The translations under genes and the position numbers were made by a program. The notes under the pieces are model-generated. The model was not told where the DNA came from. It searched no databases and saw nothing but the letters and a program-made list of their open reading frames with translations. Shown here one piece after another: positions 10,972 through 20,266 of a stretch of DNA of 64,000 bases (the first letter of the stretch is position 1; each line of letters starts with the position of its first letter). This DNA comes from Gammaproteobacteria bacterium (lineage in GTDB: Bacteria; Pseudomonadota; Gammaproteobacteria; 21-64-14), in the NCBI GenBank assembly GCA_027013145.1, contig JALUXX010000036.1:124001-188000 (forward strand). Direction: 5' to 3'.

Positions 10972-12087
10972 ATGGACTTCACATCGCTGCTGAAACTGAT
11001 GGTGCACCGCAACGCCTCGGACCTGTTCATTACCGCAGGGTTACCCCCGAGCCTCAAGATCAACGGGCGCATCACACCGGTCTCGCAGACGACCCTGACG
11101 CCCGACCAGGCCCGCGAAGTGGTGCTCAGCGTCATGAACGAGCGCCAGCGGGAGGAGTTCGAGGCGACGCGCGAGTGCAATTTCGCGATCAGCGCCTCCG
11201 GCATCGGCCGCTTCCGGGTGAGCGCCTTCCAGCAGCGCAACCACGCGGGCATGGTGCTGCGCCGTATCGAAATCAAGATCCCGAAGATCGAGGACCTCAA
11301 ACTGCCGCCGGTGATCAAGACCCTGGCGATGACCAAGCGCGGTCTGATCATCTTCGTCGGCGCCACGGGGACCGGAAAGTCCACCTCGCTCGCGGCGATG
11401 ATCGGCTATCGCAACCACAACAGCAGCGGGCACATCGTCACCATCGAGGATCCGATCGAGTTCGTGCACCAGCACGCCGGGTGCATCGTCACCCAGCGCG
11501 AGGTCGGTATCGATACCGAGTCCTTCGAGGTGGCCCTGAAGAACACCCTGCGCCAGGCGCCGGACGTGATCCTCATCGGCGAGATCCGCACGCGCGAGAC
11601 CATGGACTATGCGATCGCCTTCGCCGAGACCGGGCATCTCTGTCTGGCGACCCTGCACGCAAACAACGCCAATCAGGCCCTCGACCGGATCATCAACTTC
11701 TTTCCCGAGGACCGCCGCGACCAGCTCCTCATGGACCTGTCACTGAACCTGCGCGCGCTGATCGCGCAACAGCTCATCCCGACGCCGGACGGCAAGGGTC
11801 GCCGGGTCGCCGTGGAGATCCTGATCAACACCCCGCTGGCCGCCGATCTCATCCGCAAGGGCGAGATCCACAAGCTCAAGGAGCTGATGAAGAAGTCGAC
11901 CCAGCAGGGCATGAAGACCTTCGACCAGACGCTCTACGAACTCCACGCCGCGGGCGAGATCACCTACGAGGACGCCGTGCAGCACGCCGACTCGGCCAAC
12001 GAGGTGCGCCTGATGATCAAGCTCGGCAAGACCAGCCCCGAAAAATACGGCGCCGCCCTCGACGGCATCTCGCTCGTCGAGGAATAG
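10972..12087 (+). CDS. pilU: Type IV pilus ATPase PilU
   Basis: This 371-residue PilT paralogue supports PilT in retraction. Walker A is GATGTGKST (about residues 129-137), the Asp box has TIEDPIEFVH, and the C-terminal region diverges from PilT (LINTPLAADLIRKGEI). Its TAG stop (12085-12087) forms the first bases of a palindromic TAGGGCGGGC repeat, suggesting that repeat DNA abuts or replaced the original end of the gene. Confidence 0.96.
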   Translation: MDFTSLLKLMVHRNASDLFITAGLPPSLKINGRITPVSQTTLTPDQAREVVLSVMNERQREEFEATRECNFAISASGIGRFRVSAFQQRNHAGMVLRRIEIKIPKIEDLKLPPVIKTLAMTKRGLIIFVGATGTGKSTSLAAMIGYRNHNSSGHIVTIEDPIEFVHQHAGCIVTQREVGIDTESFEVALKNTLRQAPDVILIGEIRTRETMDYAIAFAETGHLCLATLHANNANQALDRIINFFPEDRRDQLLMDLSLNLRALIAQQLIPTPDGKGRRVAVEILINTPLAADLIRKGEIHKLKELMKKSTQQGMKTFDQTLYELHAAGEITYEDAVQHADSANEVRLMIKLGKTSPEKYGAALDGISLVEE

Positions 12088-12400
12088 GGCGGGCGAGCCC
12101 CGGCCTACGGTCGCCCCGGCGTCGATGCCTCCGCGGTAGGGCGGGCCTCGGCCCGCCGACGACGCTGGATCCGAACGCCGTCGCCCGAATCCACGGCCCC
12201 GGCCGGGCAAGCCCGGCCCTACCCCGCATCCACGCCGCGCCGGCCCCCGTAGGGCGGGCCTCGGCCCGCCGACGACGCTGGATCCGAACGCCTCGCCCGA
12301 ATCCACGGCCCCGGCCGGGCAAGCCCGGCCCTACCCCGCAACCATGCCGCGCCGGTCCCGGCAGGGCGGGCCTTGGCCCGCCGACGACGTTTGATGCCAA
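12085..12400. repeat. Tandem REPIN-like palindromic repeats after pilU
   Basis: This 347-base gap between pilU and pyrK is made of repeats. A unit of about 113 bp starts at 12136 and again at 12249, with a partial third at 12361. Each unit has two palindromes, GGCGGGCC-TC-GGCCCGCC and GGCCGGGC-AA-GCCCGGCC, facing each other as a doublet bounded by GTAGGGC and GCCCTAC (12136-12222 in the first unit). The spacer contains GACGACGCTGGATCCGAACG, shared with repeats near 51.4 and 61.4 kb. A degenerate related palindrome overlaps the pilU stop. Confidence 0.85.
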
Positions 12401-12434
12401 CGGCGCCGCCCGGGGATCGGCGGTGTCACCGGCC

Positions 12435-13316
12435 CTACGGGCCGCCGAAGACGGCGTGTGCGTCGAACACCGGGCCGTCGACGCAGACGCGTCTCATCGC
12501 CACGCCCGCGGGCCCGCGCACCGGAACGACGCAGCCGGCGCAGCCGCCGACCGCGCACGCCATGAACTCCTCGAGCGAGACCTGGCACGGGACACGGTAG
12601 CGGGCCGCGAGCGCGGCGCAGGCCTCGAGCATCGGCGTCGGCCCGCAGGCGAAGACCTCGACCTGCGCCAGCGCCTCCGGCGGCAAGGCCGCCAGCCAGT
12701 GCGCCGCCAGTTCGGTGACATGGCCGGGGTGGCAACCCGGTTCACCGCGCCCGCTCGCCAGACGCGAGGCGATGCCGAGGTCGTCGAGGAGGGGCAGGGC
12801 GGCGATCGCGTCGGGCGGTATCCCCGGGACGAGGATCCGCGACGGGCGCACCGGGAACGGGAACGGGACCTCCGAGCCCATCAGCACCAGCGCCGAGGCG
12901 CCTTGGCCGCGCGCGCGCAGGGTCTCGGCCAGGAAGATCATCGGAGGGATCCCCACGCCGCCGCCGATCAGGAGCCGTCGCGGGTATTCCGGATGTGTCT
13001 CGAAGCCGCGGCCGATCGGCCCGAGCAGGCTGATCGTCTCCCCGGCGCGGCGTGCCGCGAGCATCCGCGTGCCGGCACCGACGACCTTATATAGGAACTC
13101 GACCCGGCCCGACGCGGGGTCCGCACGCAGGATGGATAGCGGGCGACGCATCGGCAGCGCCGGGTCGCAGCGCAGGTGGGCGAAGCTGCCAGGGGTCGCA
13201 TGGCGCGCGCAGCCCGGGGCGTGCACGCGCAGGACGTACTGGTCCGCGGGGCGGGCCTCGTGGGAGAGGATCGGTGCGTCCTCGAGGAGGATCGGCACGC
13301 GCCCGGCGCCGGTCAC
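12435..13316 (-). CDS. PyrK-like dihydroorotate dehydrogenase electron-transfer subunit
   Basis: The 293-residue flavoprotein has an FAD-binding motif RPLSI (residues 59-63), an NAD-binding LLIGGGVGIPP, and a C-terminal [2Fe-2S] cluster with cysteines 254, 259, 262 and 278, spaced as in PyrK. PyrK passes electrons from the PyrD catalytic subunit of class 1B dihydroorotate dehydrogenase to NAD. No pyrD is in this window. It begins with GTG (GGAG about 9 bases upstream) 40 bases after pyrC', so it probably belongs to the pyrimidine operon. Another FNR-type oxidoreductase function remains possible. Confidence 0.8.
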   Translation of the reverse strand: MTGAGRVPILLEDAPILSHEARPADQYVLRVHAPGCARHATPGSFAHLRCDPALPMRRPLSILRADPASGRVEFLYKVVGAGTRMLAARRAGETISLLGPIGRGFETHPEYPRRLLIGGGVGIPPMIFLAETLRARGQGASALVLMGSEVPFPFPVRPSRILVPGIPPDAIAALPLLDDLGIASRLASGRGEPGCHPGHVTELAAHWLAALPPEALAQVEVFACGPTPMLEACAALAARYRVPCQVSLEEFMACAVGGCAGCVVPVRGPAGVAMRRVCVDGPVFDAHAVFGGP

Positions 13317-13356
13317 GGGTCCACTCCGATCCCCGGCATTCGCGGGCGGCGCCCGC

Positions 13357-14673
13357 TCACGCCGGAGCCTCGTAGACGAGCCGGCCGCCGACGAGCGTGT
13401 GACTCACGCGCCCGGTGAACTCCCAGCCGAGAAACGGCGTGTTGTGTCCGCGGCTGAGCATCTCGCCCTCCTCCAGGCGCCAGTGCCGCTCCGGGTCGAA
13501 CACGCAGACGTCGGCCGACGCCCCGAGCGAGAGCGTACCGAAGGGCAGCCCCAGGATCCGCGCCGGACCGCAGGTCAGTCGCGCCAGCGCCGCGGGCAGA
13601 TCGAGCACGCCCTCGCCGACCAACCGCAGCGTCAGCGGAAGGAGCGTCTCGAGCGCGGAGATCCCGGGGGCCGTGGCCGGGAAGGGTGCGAGCTTGGCGT
13701 CGGCCTCGTGCGGCTGGTGGTCGGAGCAGACCGCGTCCAGCGTACCCTTGGCGAGCCCTGCGCGCAGGCCGTCGCGGTCGCCCGTGGTGCGCAGGGGCGG
13801 GCGCACATGGTAGAGGCCGTCGAAGCCGCCGACGTCGGTCTCGGTCAGGAAGAGCTGATGGGCGCAGACGTCGGCGGTGACCGGGATGCCGTCGTGGCGC
13901 GCGCGCGCCACCATCCGCACGGCGCGGGCGGTCGAAAGCCGGCAGAAGTGCGCGCGTGCCCCGGTCTGTTCGATCAGCGCCAGCGAGGCCGCGACCGCGG
14001 CGGTCTCGGCGGCCTCGGGGATGCCGGGCAGTCCCAGGCGCGTGGCGACCACGCCCTCGTGGACGCAGCCCCCGTCCTGCAGCGCCGGATCCTCGGGGTG
14101 CAGGAATACCGTGAGGTCGAAGGTCGCGGCGTATTCGAGCGCGCGGCGCAGGATCAGCATCCCGGACAGCGGTGCCAGCGCATTGGACACGGCCACGCAG
14201 CCGGCCGACTTGAGGGCTGCCATCTCGCTCAACTGGCTGCCGCCCAGCCCCTGGGTCAGGGCGCCGACGGCGAAGACGCGCGCGGCGCCGCATTGCCCGG
14301 AGCGCCGGCGGATCAGCTCCACCACCGCCGGCGTGTCGATCACCGGGTCGGTGTCCGGCGGACAGCACAGGGTGGTAATCCCCGCGCGCACCGCCGCGGC
14401 GGTCTCGCTGGCGATGGTGGCCTTGTGTTCGTGGCCGGGCTCGCGCATGCGCGCGCACAGGTCGACGATCCCCGGGCATACCACCTTGCCGCGGGCGTCG
14501 ATCTCCCGCTCCGCCCGGAACCCCGGGGGCGGGCGATCCAGCGCCGCGACCCGCCCGGCGTGCAGGAACAGGTCGTGGGGGCCGTCGATCCCGTTGGCGG
14601 GATCGATCACGCGCCCGCCGGTGATGGCGACCCCGACCGCCCCGCCCGCATTCCCCGCCGCCGGCGCGCTCAC
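13357..14673 (-). CDS. pyrC': Dihydroorotase-like protein lacking zinc ligands (PyrC'/pDHO)
   Basis: The 438-residue protein is a full-length class I dihydroorotase homologue, but the HxH zinc motif is replaced by C73-A-R75 ([14 protein letters not shown]), and the usual HLS-type histidine is replaced in [10 protein letters not shown] pair remains in CSDHQPHE. In Pseudomonas the equivalent inactive PyrC' is needed to assemble the aspartate carbamoyltransferase dodecamer. The start overlaps the pyrB stop as ATGA, so the two subunits are translationally coupled. An active dihydroorotase should be encoded elsewhere. Confidence 0.9.
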   Translation of the reverse strand: MSAPAAGNAGGAVGVAITGGRVIDPANGIDGPHDLFLHAGRVAALDRPPPGFRAEREIDARGKVVCPGIVDLCARMREPGHEHKATIASETAAAVRAGITTLCCPPDTDPVIDTPAVVELIRRRSGQCGAARVFAVGALTQGLGGSQLSEMAALKSAGCVAVSNALAPLSGMLILRRALEYAATFDLTVFLHPEDPALQDGGCVHEGVVATRLGLPGIPEAAETAAVAASLALIEQTGARAHFCRLSTARAVRMVARARHDGIPVTADVCAHQLFLTETDVGGFDGLYHVRPPLRTTGDRDGLRAGLAKGTLDAVCSDHQPHEADAKLAPFPATAPGISALETLLPLTLRLVGEGVLDLPAALARLTCGPARILGLPFGTLSLGASADVCVFDPERHWRLEEGEMLSRGHNTPFLGWEFTGRVSHTLVGGRLVYEAPA

Positions 14674-15662
14674 CCGGCCTCCTGTTCGCGCACCTCGGCG
14701 CCGGGCAGGCGCCGGCGCATCGCCAGCGACATCACCGCCATGCGCACCGCGATGCCGTAATGAACCTGCTCGAGGATCACGGAGTGCGCACCGTCGGCGA
14801 CCTGCGAGTCCATTTCGACGCCGCGGTTGATCGGTCCCGGATGCATGACGATGGCGTCGGGGTGCGCGAGGCCCAGGCGTTGCGCCGTCAACCCGTAGAG
14901 CCGGAAGTATTCGTGTGCGCTCGGAAGCAGGGCGCCGCGCATGCGCTCGCGCTGCAGGCGCAGCATAATGATGACGTCCGCGTCGCGGATGCCGGCCTCG
15001 AGATCGTGGAAGACGTGGACCCCCAGGGTGTGCGCCTGCACCGGGAGCAGCGTGCGCGGCGCGACCACCCGGACCTCCCCGGCGCCGAGGATGTTCAGCG
15101 CGTGGATCTGAGAGCGCGCCACGCGCGAGTGCAGGATGTCGCCTACGATCACGACCCGCAGGCGGCCGAAATCGCCCTTGTGCCGGCGAATCGTCAGCAT
15201 GTCCAGCAGCGCCTGGGTGGGATGGGCGTGGCGGCCGTCGCCCGCGTTGATGACGCTGACGTGGGGCGCGGCGTGCTGTGCGAAGAAATGGGCGGTCCCG
15301 CTGTCGGCGTGGCGTACCACGAACATGTCGCAGTGCATCGCCTCCAGGTTGCGCAGCGTATCGAGGAGGGTCTCGCCCTTGATCGTGGCCGAGGCGTCGA
15401 CGTGGATGTTGAGCACGTCCGCCGAGAGGCGCTTGGCCGCGAGTTCGAAGGTGGTGCGCGTGCGCGTGCTGGCTTCGAAAAAGAGGTTGACGATGGTCTT
15501 GCCGCGCAGCAGCGGGACCTTCTTGACGCTTTGTTCGACGACCCCGAGGAACGACTCTGCGGTATCCAGGATCTCGACCAGCAGGTCCCGGTGCAGCCCT
15601 TCGACGGTGAGGAAATGGCGCAGGCGGCCGTCGCCGTCGACCTGCAGATCGGCCCTGTTCAT
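14670..15662 (-). CDS. pyrB: Aspartate carbamoyltransferase catalytic subunit
   Basis: This 330-residue enzyme makes carbamoyl aspartate, the committed step of pyrimidine synthesis. The carbamoyl-phosphate loop is [13 protein letters not shown]; other signatures are [16 protein letters not shown] and [12 protein letters not shown] placed the start at the ATG at 15662, which overlaps the pyrR stop (ATGA); the frame is open further upstream but only as a shadow of pyrR. With pyrC' below and pyrR above, this is the Pseudomonas pyrRBC' arrangement. Confidence 0.96.
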   Translation of the reverse strand: MNRADLQVDGDGRLRHFLTVEGLHRDLLVEILDTAESFLGVVEQSVKKVPLLRGKTIVNLFFEASTRTRTTFELAAKRLSADVLNIHVDASATIKGETLLDTLRNLEAMHCDMFVVRHADSGTAHFFAQHAAPHVSVINAGDGRHAHPTQALLDMLTIRRHKGDFGRLRVVIVGDILHSRVARSQIHALNILGAGEVRVVAPRTLLPVQAHTLGVHVFHDLEAGIRDADVIIMLRLQRERMRGALLPSAHEYFRLYGLTAQRLGLAHPDAIVMHPGPINRGVEMDSQVADGAHSVILEQVHYGIAVRMAVMSLAMRRRLPGAEVREQEAG

Positions 15663-16177
15663 GCGTCCTTGCGGATCACGCTGAGGCCGAGCGGTTCGGG
15701 CCCGTTGAGCTTGGCGTGTTCGCCCCGCCGCAGATCCATGTGGCGGCCCACCACCTGGGCTTCGATCGGCAGCTCGCGGCCGCTGCGTTCCACCAATACC
15801 GCCAGCAGGACCGAGGCCGGACGCCCGTAGTCGAAGATCTCGTTCAGGGCCGCGCGGATGGTGCGCCCGGTGTGCAGCACGTCGTCGACCAGGAGGATGT
15901 GACGGTCGTCGACGTTGAACGCCAGCTCCGAGGGGCGCACCTGGGGGTTCATGCCGATGCGCGTGAAGTCGTCGCGGTAGAAGGAGATGTCCAGCAGCCC
16001 CAGGGGATCGCCCAGTCCCAGGCGGCGGTGGAGATGCCGTGCCACCCACGCCCCGCCGGTATGGATGCCGATCATCGCCGGCTGTTCGAGGCGGCGCTCG
16101 GCGATGAGGGCCTCGAGCCGATCGCCCATGGCGGCGATCAGCGTCCCGATCTCTTCAGCGTCGAGCGTCTGCGTCAT
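15659..16177 (-). CDS. pyrR: PyrR bifunctional regulator/uracil phosphoribosyltransferase
   Basis: The product, of about 172 residues, has a PRPP-binding loop [13 protein letters not shown] and the [12 protein letters not shown] segment of PyrR. In Gram-positive bacteria PyrR binds pyr mRNA; in Pseudomonas-type operons the regulatory role is less clear, and I saw no obvious attenuator. The ATG at 16177 is preferred to a GTG six bases upstream. Its first codons overlap the end of ruvX by about 20 bases. Confidence 0.9.
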   Translation of the reverse strand: MTQTLDAEEIGTLIAAMGDRLEALIAERRLEQPAMIGIHTGGAWVARHLHRRLGLGDPLGLLDISFYRDDFTRIGMNPQVRPSELAFNVDDRHILLVDDVLHTGRTIRAALNEIFDYGRPASVLLAVLVERSGRELPIEAQVVGRHMDLRRGEHAKLNGPEPLGLSVIRKDA

Positions 16178-16640
16178 GGGCACCGCCTGCGGTACGGTTG
16201 AACCAGGTCTCGAGGATGAGCCGCGCCGCGACCGGATCGATCCGGCTGCGCGCCGCGCGGCCGGCGACGCCGTGCGCGGCGAGTTCGCGCCGCGCCTCGT
16301 CGCTGCTCAGGCGTTCATCGACGCGGTGCACCGGCAGGCGGTAGCGCCCCTCGAGGCGGCGCGCGAAGCGCTGCGCGTCCGCCGTCATCGGCTGCGGCGC
16401 ACCGTCCAGGTGGAGCGGGACCCCGACCACCAGCGCATCGGGTCGCCAGGTACGGATCAGTTCGGAGACCGCCTCCCAGTCCGGTTCCCCGTCGCGGGCC
16501 GCGACCGTGCGCAGCGCGCGCGCGGTTCCCGTCAGCGTCTGGCCCACGGCGACGCCGATACGCCGCCGGCCGAAGTCGAAGCCGAGGAGCGTGGCGGGGT
16601 CCGCGGCCGCTCGTCCCCCCTCGGGGTCGGTGCCGCTCAT
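16155..16640 (-). CDS. ruvX: YqgF/RuvX Holliday-junction resolvase-like nuclease
   Basis: The 161-residue RNase H-fold protein has its first catalytic Asp in LLGFDFGRRRIGVAVG, a central VVGVPLHLDG strand, RVDERLSSDEA, and the third acidic site in SRIDPVAARLILE. The family is essential in many bacteria and is implicated in pre-16S rRNA processing. Start and stop overlap both neighbours: ATGA with algH and 23 bases into pyrR. Confidence 0.92.
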   Translation of the reverse strand: MSGTDPEGGRAAADPATLLGFDFGRRRIGVAVGQTLTGTARALRTVAARDGEPDWEAVSELIRTWRPDALVVGVPLHLDGAPQPMTADAQRFARRLEGRYRLPVHRVDERLSSDEARRELAAHGVAGRAARSRIDPVAARLILETWFNRTAGGAHDADARR

Positions 16641-17206
16641 CCGTGGCCCGCCTGTCCGGGCAGCAGGCTCAGGTCCACCCCCAGACGCGCCGCGGCGGCG
16701 GCCCAGCGCGTCTCGTCCGGCGTCTCGAACAGAATGTCGGGATCGGCCGGGCCGCTGAGCCAGGAGTTCTCGGCGATCTCGCGCTCGAGCTGGCCGGCGC
16801 CCCAGCCGGCGTAGCCGAGCGCCACGAGGAGCTGCCGGGGCCCGTGGCCGCGGGCGATATCGGCCAGGATGTCGCGCGAGGAGGTCACCGCGATGCCGTC
16901 GCCCACCGCGAGCGTCCCCTCCCAGGGTCCGCCGCCGCGGTGGAGCACGAAGCCGCGGTCGGTTTGTACGGGACCGCCCAGGTAGACGGGCAGCGCCGCG
17001 ACCGCGTCGCTCTCGGTCTTGAGGTCCAACTGCGCGAGAACCTCCCCCAGCCGCAGCTCGAGCGGCCGGTTGATCACGATGCCGAGTGCGCCTTCCCCGT
17101 TGTGCTCGCAGACGTAGGTCACCGTCTGTGAGAAATTGGGGTCCGCGAGCTGCGGCATGGCGATCAGGAAGTGATTGGTGAGGTCCGCGGTTCCGACCAT
17201 GCGCAT
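16637..17206 (-). CDS. algH: AlgH/YqgE (UPF0301) family protein
   Basis: This 189-residue cytoplasmic protein shows the family N-terminus TNHFLIAMPQLADPNF and GALGIVINRP, with VYLGGPVQTDRGFVLH in the middle. In Pseudomonas AlgH influences alginate expression; the biochemical role is unknown. Two ATG codons lie six bases apart (17206 and 17200) and I cannot choose between them. Its stop overlaps the ruvX start. Confidence 0.92.
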   Translation of the reverse strand: MRMVGTADLTNHFLIAMPQLADPNFSQTVTYVCEHNGEGALGIVINRPLELRLGEVLAQLDLKTESDAVAALPVYLGGPVQTDRGFVLHRGGGPWEGTLAVGDGIAVTSSRDILADIARGHGPRQLLVALGYAGWGAGQLEREIAENSWLSGPADPDILFETPDETRWAAAAARLGVDLSLLPGQAGHG

Positions 17207-17254
17207 AGTATCCGGCAGCCGCCCAGCCCCCGCAAGGGCCGCGCGCGGCCCCGG

Positions 17255-18148
17255 TCAGCGGGTAGCGAACTGATTGCCCGGCAGAAACTGCCAGGTGCGG
17301 GTGATGTGCAGGATGTCCGTGTCCTTGCGGATGTCCGCGGGGAACGGCGCGAAGGGCGCGCACAGACGCACGATCCGGATCGCCGCCTGGTCGAGCACGG
17401 GGTGTCCGGAGGAGCGCAGGAGGGTGATTTTTTTCACGCTCCCGTCCGGCAGCAGGGCCACGTCGAGCAGCAGGGTGCCGGTGAGCCCGCGGCGCGCCGC
17501 GGCGTCGGGGAAGTTGAGGTTGCCGATGCGCTCGACCTTGGCCACCCAGGCCTCCATGTAGCTCGCGTATTTGTAGGCCTGGGTGCGTGCGGAGATATAG
17601 GTCTGGCGCGGACGCCGGGCATAGGCCTCGAACGAGCGGTCGAGTTCGGCGGTGAGGCTGGCGATGCGCAGGCTGCGGCTGACCAGCTCGGCGGCGCTGG
17701 GCGTCGTGGTGCGCGGCTGTTTCGGCCGGTCGGTGGCGCTGTCCACCTGCCGCGGCGAGGCGCTGGCGGTCAACACCCGCCGCGGGTGGCGTGCCGAAGG
17801 CGCCGCCGGTGCCGGGGCGGTCGCCACCGGCGCCACGCCCGGGCGCGGCAGCGGCGAGGTGCCGGCGATCGGCCGGCGCGGGCGCACGCGCCGGGCGACG
17901 TTGCCGCCCCCGTCCTGGTTGGCCTGGGCCAGATAGTCCGGTCGCTTCGGTGCCGCCGGCGAATGCCCCTGCACCAGGATCACGTCCAGCCGCGGGGTCG
18001 GGTCGCGGCCCTGGGCGAGGACGCCGTGGAACCCGATGCCGAGGATCACGATCGCATGCAGCGCCACCGAGAGGAACAGCGTCAGCCCCAGGCGGTCGCC
18101 CGCGCCGACGGCGGGTCCCGGTGGAATCGTTGTGGCCGGGTTCTGCAT
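17255..18148 (-). CDS. Energy transducer TonB family protein (TonB3-like)
   Basis: The 297-residue protein has one N-terminal membrane segment (about residues 20-42), a long basic and proline-rich periplasmic stretch, and a C-terminal TonB domain (about 200-290) with YMEAWVAKVERIGNLNFP and LLLDVALLPDGSV. No exbB or exbD is nearby. In Pseudomonas the protein at this locus, TonB3, is needed for twitching motility rather than iron uptake. The neighbouring pil genes make that role likely here. Confidence 0.85.
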   Translation of the reverse strand: MQNPATTIPPGPAVGAGDRLGLTLFLSVALHAIVILGIGFHGVLAQGRDPTPRLDVILVQGHSPAAPKRPDYLAQANQDGGGNVARRVRPRRPIAGTSPLPRPGVAPVATAPAPAAPSARHPRRVLTASASPRQVDSATDRPKQPRTTTPSAAELVSRSLRIASLTAELDRSFEAYARRPRQTYISARTQAYKYASYMEAWVAKVERIGNLNFPDAAARRGLTGTLLLDVALLPDGSVKKITLLRSSGHPVLDQAAIRIVRLCAPFAPFPADIRKDTDILHITRTWQFLPGNQFATR

Positions 18149-18254
18149 GGTCCGCAGTCCGCTGCGACGTCCTCGGTTCGCTGTCCGCGACAGTATACGG
18201 CCGGTGCGGCGGGCGGCGCGTGACGCCGCGCACGCCGGCGGACCGACGCCGGCG

Positions 18255-19322
18255 TCAGGGTCCCGGCGCGCGCCGCCCCAGCGGGGCGCTCAGGGCGATT
18301 GCCCCCTGTCGCTGCAGAAAGTGCACCTTTCGTGCCATCGCGGGATTCATGTGGATCGTGCCGTCGCTTGCGATCAGGAGTACGCCCGCGGCGCCCATCC
18401 GCCGCGCCACCCGGTACCAGTCGCGCGGTCCGGCGACGAACAGGGCGGTCGCGGCCGCGTCGGCGCTCGCCGCATCCCCGTGAAAGAGGACCGTCACCGA
18501 GCGCGTGCCGCGTGCGGGATAGCCCGTGCGCGGGTCGAGGATGTGGTGGTAGCGGCGGCCGCGGTAGGTGTAGCCGCGCTCGTAGTCCCCGGAGGTGAAC
18601 ACGCTCGCGTCGCCGTCCACCTCCAGGGTGGCGAGCACGCCCCCGGCGGGGTTGCGGATGCCGATACGCCACGGCCGCCCGCCGTGGCGGCCGATGGCGC
18701 GCAGGTCACCGCCGGCGTTGAGGAGGGCGTTGCGGATGCCCATCCGGCGCAGCACGGCGACGGCGCGGTCCAGCCCGTAGCCCTTGGCGATCGCGCCGAA
18801 GTCGAGGGCGACCGCCGGGTTGCGGCTGCGCACCGCGTTCCCGCGCACGCGCACGTCGTCCATCCCCGGGTGGCGCGCCAGCAGGGCGCGGACCGCCGCG
18901 GGCGGCGGCGGGCGCGCGTCGGTCCAGTCCTGGCGGTGGAAGCCCCACAGGGCGACGAGGCGGCCGATCGCCGGGTTGAACCGCCCGCCGCTCGCGCGGT
19001 AGAGACGCTTGGAGGCGACGATCAGGGCGCGCAGGTCCGGTGGCACGGGCACCCAGCCGCCGGCGGCGAGGCGGCGGTTGAGCCGGACCACGGGGCTCTC
19101 CTCCCAGGCGTGCCATTCCCGGTGCATGCGCGCGAAGAGCGTGCGCAGGCCCTCGAGCGCGCGCGCGGCGCGCGCGCGCTCCACGCCGTACAGGGTGATC
19201 TCGACCCGGGTACCGAACACCGGCATGTCCGCGGTGACGGTGGCCGTGCGCGCACCCGGCGGGAAAAAGAGCAGGGCCGCGGCGATCCACGCCGCCGCGG
19301 CGCCGGTGCGCCGCACGATCAT
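18255..19322 (-). CDS. apbE: ApbE-type FAD:protein FMN transferase
   Basis: The 355-residue protein starts with a signal peptide (AAAAWIAAALLFFPPGARTA). The ApbE core follows with SGGRFNPAIGRLV, ALDFGAIAKGYGLDRA, LLNAGGDLRAIG and the metal-binding HHILDPRTGYPA. ApbE attaches FMN to threonine in periplasmic proteins such as NqrC or RnfG, none of which is in the window. The ATG at 19322 overlaps the gshB stop (ATGA). The gene is not found at this place in the Pseudomonas order. Confidence 0.9.
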   Translation of the reverse strand: MIVRRTGAAAAWIAAALLFFPPGARTATVTADMPVFGTRVEITLYGVERARAARALEGLRTLFARMHREWHAWEESPVVRLNRRLAAGGWVPVPPDLRALIVASKRLYRASGGRFNPAIGRLVALWGFHRQDWTDARPPPPAAVRALLARHPGMDDVRVRGNAVRSRNPAVALDFGAIAKGYGLDRAVAVLRRMGIRNALLNAGGDLRAIGRHGGRPWRIGIRNPAGGVLATLEVDGDASVFTSGDYERGYTYRGRRYHHILDPRTGYPARGTRSVTVLFHGDAASADAAATALFVAGPRDWYRVARRMGAAGVLLIASDGTIHMNPAMARKVHFLQRQGAIALSAPLGRRAPGP

Positions 19323-20266
19323 GGCAGGCGCGCGGCGATGCACTCGATCAGATCGCCCGCGATGTCCAGGCCGTAGCGCGCGTCGAGTTCGCGGATGCAG
19401 GTCGGGCTGGTGACGTTGATCTCGGTGAGGTAGTCGCCGATGACGTCGAGGCCGACGAACAGCATTCCCTTCGCGCGCATCGCCGGCCCGACCCGGGAGC
19501 AGATCCAGCGGTCGCGCTCGGTCAGTTCCACCCCCTCTCCGTGACCGCCGGCGGCGAGGTTGCCGCGGAACTCCCCCGGGGCCGGCAGGCGCGCCAGCGC
19601 GTAGGGGACCGGTTCGCCGTCGACCAGCAGGATACGCTTGTCCCCCTGCGCGATTTCCGGCAGGAAGCGTTGGGCGACGGCGAACCGGCGCCCGTAATCG
19701 AACAGCGTCTCCAGGATCACGCCCGTGTTGGGCTCGCCGCGACGGATGCGGAACACCGACGCGCCGCCCATGGCGTGCAGCGGCTTGACGACGATCTCGC
19801 CCATCTCATCGAGGAAGGCGCGGACCTCGGCCGCGTCCCGGGTGATCAGGGTGGGCGGGCAGCACTCGGGAAACCAGGCCGTGTAGAGCTTCTCGTTCAC
19901 CTCGCGCAGGCCCGCCGGGCGGTTGACCACCAGGCAGCCTTCATGCTCGGCGCGTTCGAGGATCTGCGTGGTGTAGAGATACTCCAGGTCGAGCGGCGGA
20001 TCCTTGCGCATCAGGATGACCGCGAGATCGGCCAGGGGCACGGTGCGCCGTGTGCCCAGCTCGTACCAGTTCCCGGGGTCGTCGCGCACGCGCAGGGGGC
20101 GGGCGTGTCCGAAGGTGCGCCCGTCGCGCACGTAGAGGTCGCCCGGTTCGAGGTACTCGAGCGCCCAGCCGCGCGCCGCGGCCGCCAGCAGCATCGCCAG
20201 GGTGCTGTCTTTGGCGGGCTTGATGGACCCGATCGGATCCATGACCACCCCCAGCCGCGGGCCCAT
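19319..20266 (-). CDS. gshB: Glutathione synthetase
   Basis: The 315-residue ATP-grasp enzyme adds glycine to gamma-glutamylcysteine. Its N-terminus LGVVMDPIGSIKPAKDSTLAM, the VNRPAGLREVNEKLY segment, KPLHAMGGASVFRI and the C-terminal EINVTSPTCIRELD match GshB closely. It heads the long minus-strand run gshB-apbE-tonB-algH-ruvX-pyrR-pyrB-pyrC'-pyrK and is divergent from pilG. Confidence 0.96.
   Translation of the reverse strand: MGPRLGVVMDPIGSIKPAKDSTLAMLLAAAARGWALEYLEPGDLYVRDGRTFGHARPLRVRDDPGNWYELGTRRTVPLADLAVILMRKDPPLDLEYLYTTQILERAEHEGCLVVNRPAGLREVNEKLYTAWFPECCPPTLITRDAAEVRAFLDEMGEIVVKPLHAMGGASVFRIRRGEPNTGVILETLFDYGRRFAVAQRFLPEIAQGDKRILLVDGEPVPYALARLPAPGEFRGNLAAGGHGEGVELTERDRWICSRVGPAMRAKGMLFVGLDVIGDYLTEINVTSPTCIRELDARYGLDIAGDLIECIAARLP

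Noticed and set aside
12136-12400. CRISPR array
   Set aside because: The repeats are long palindromic doublets with conserved spacers, not short repeats with unique spacers, and there are no cas genes.
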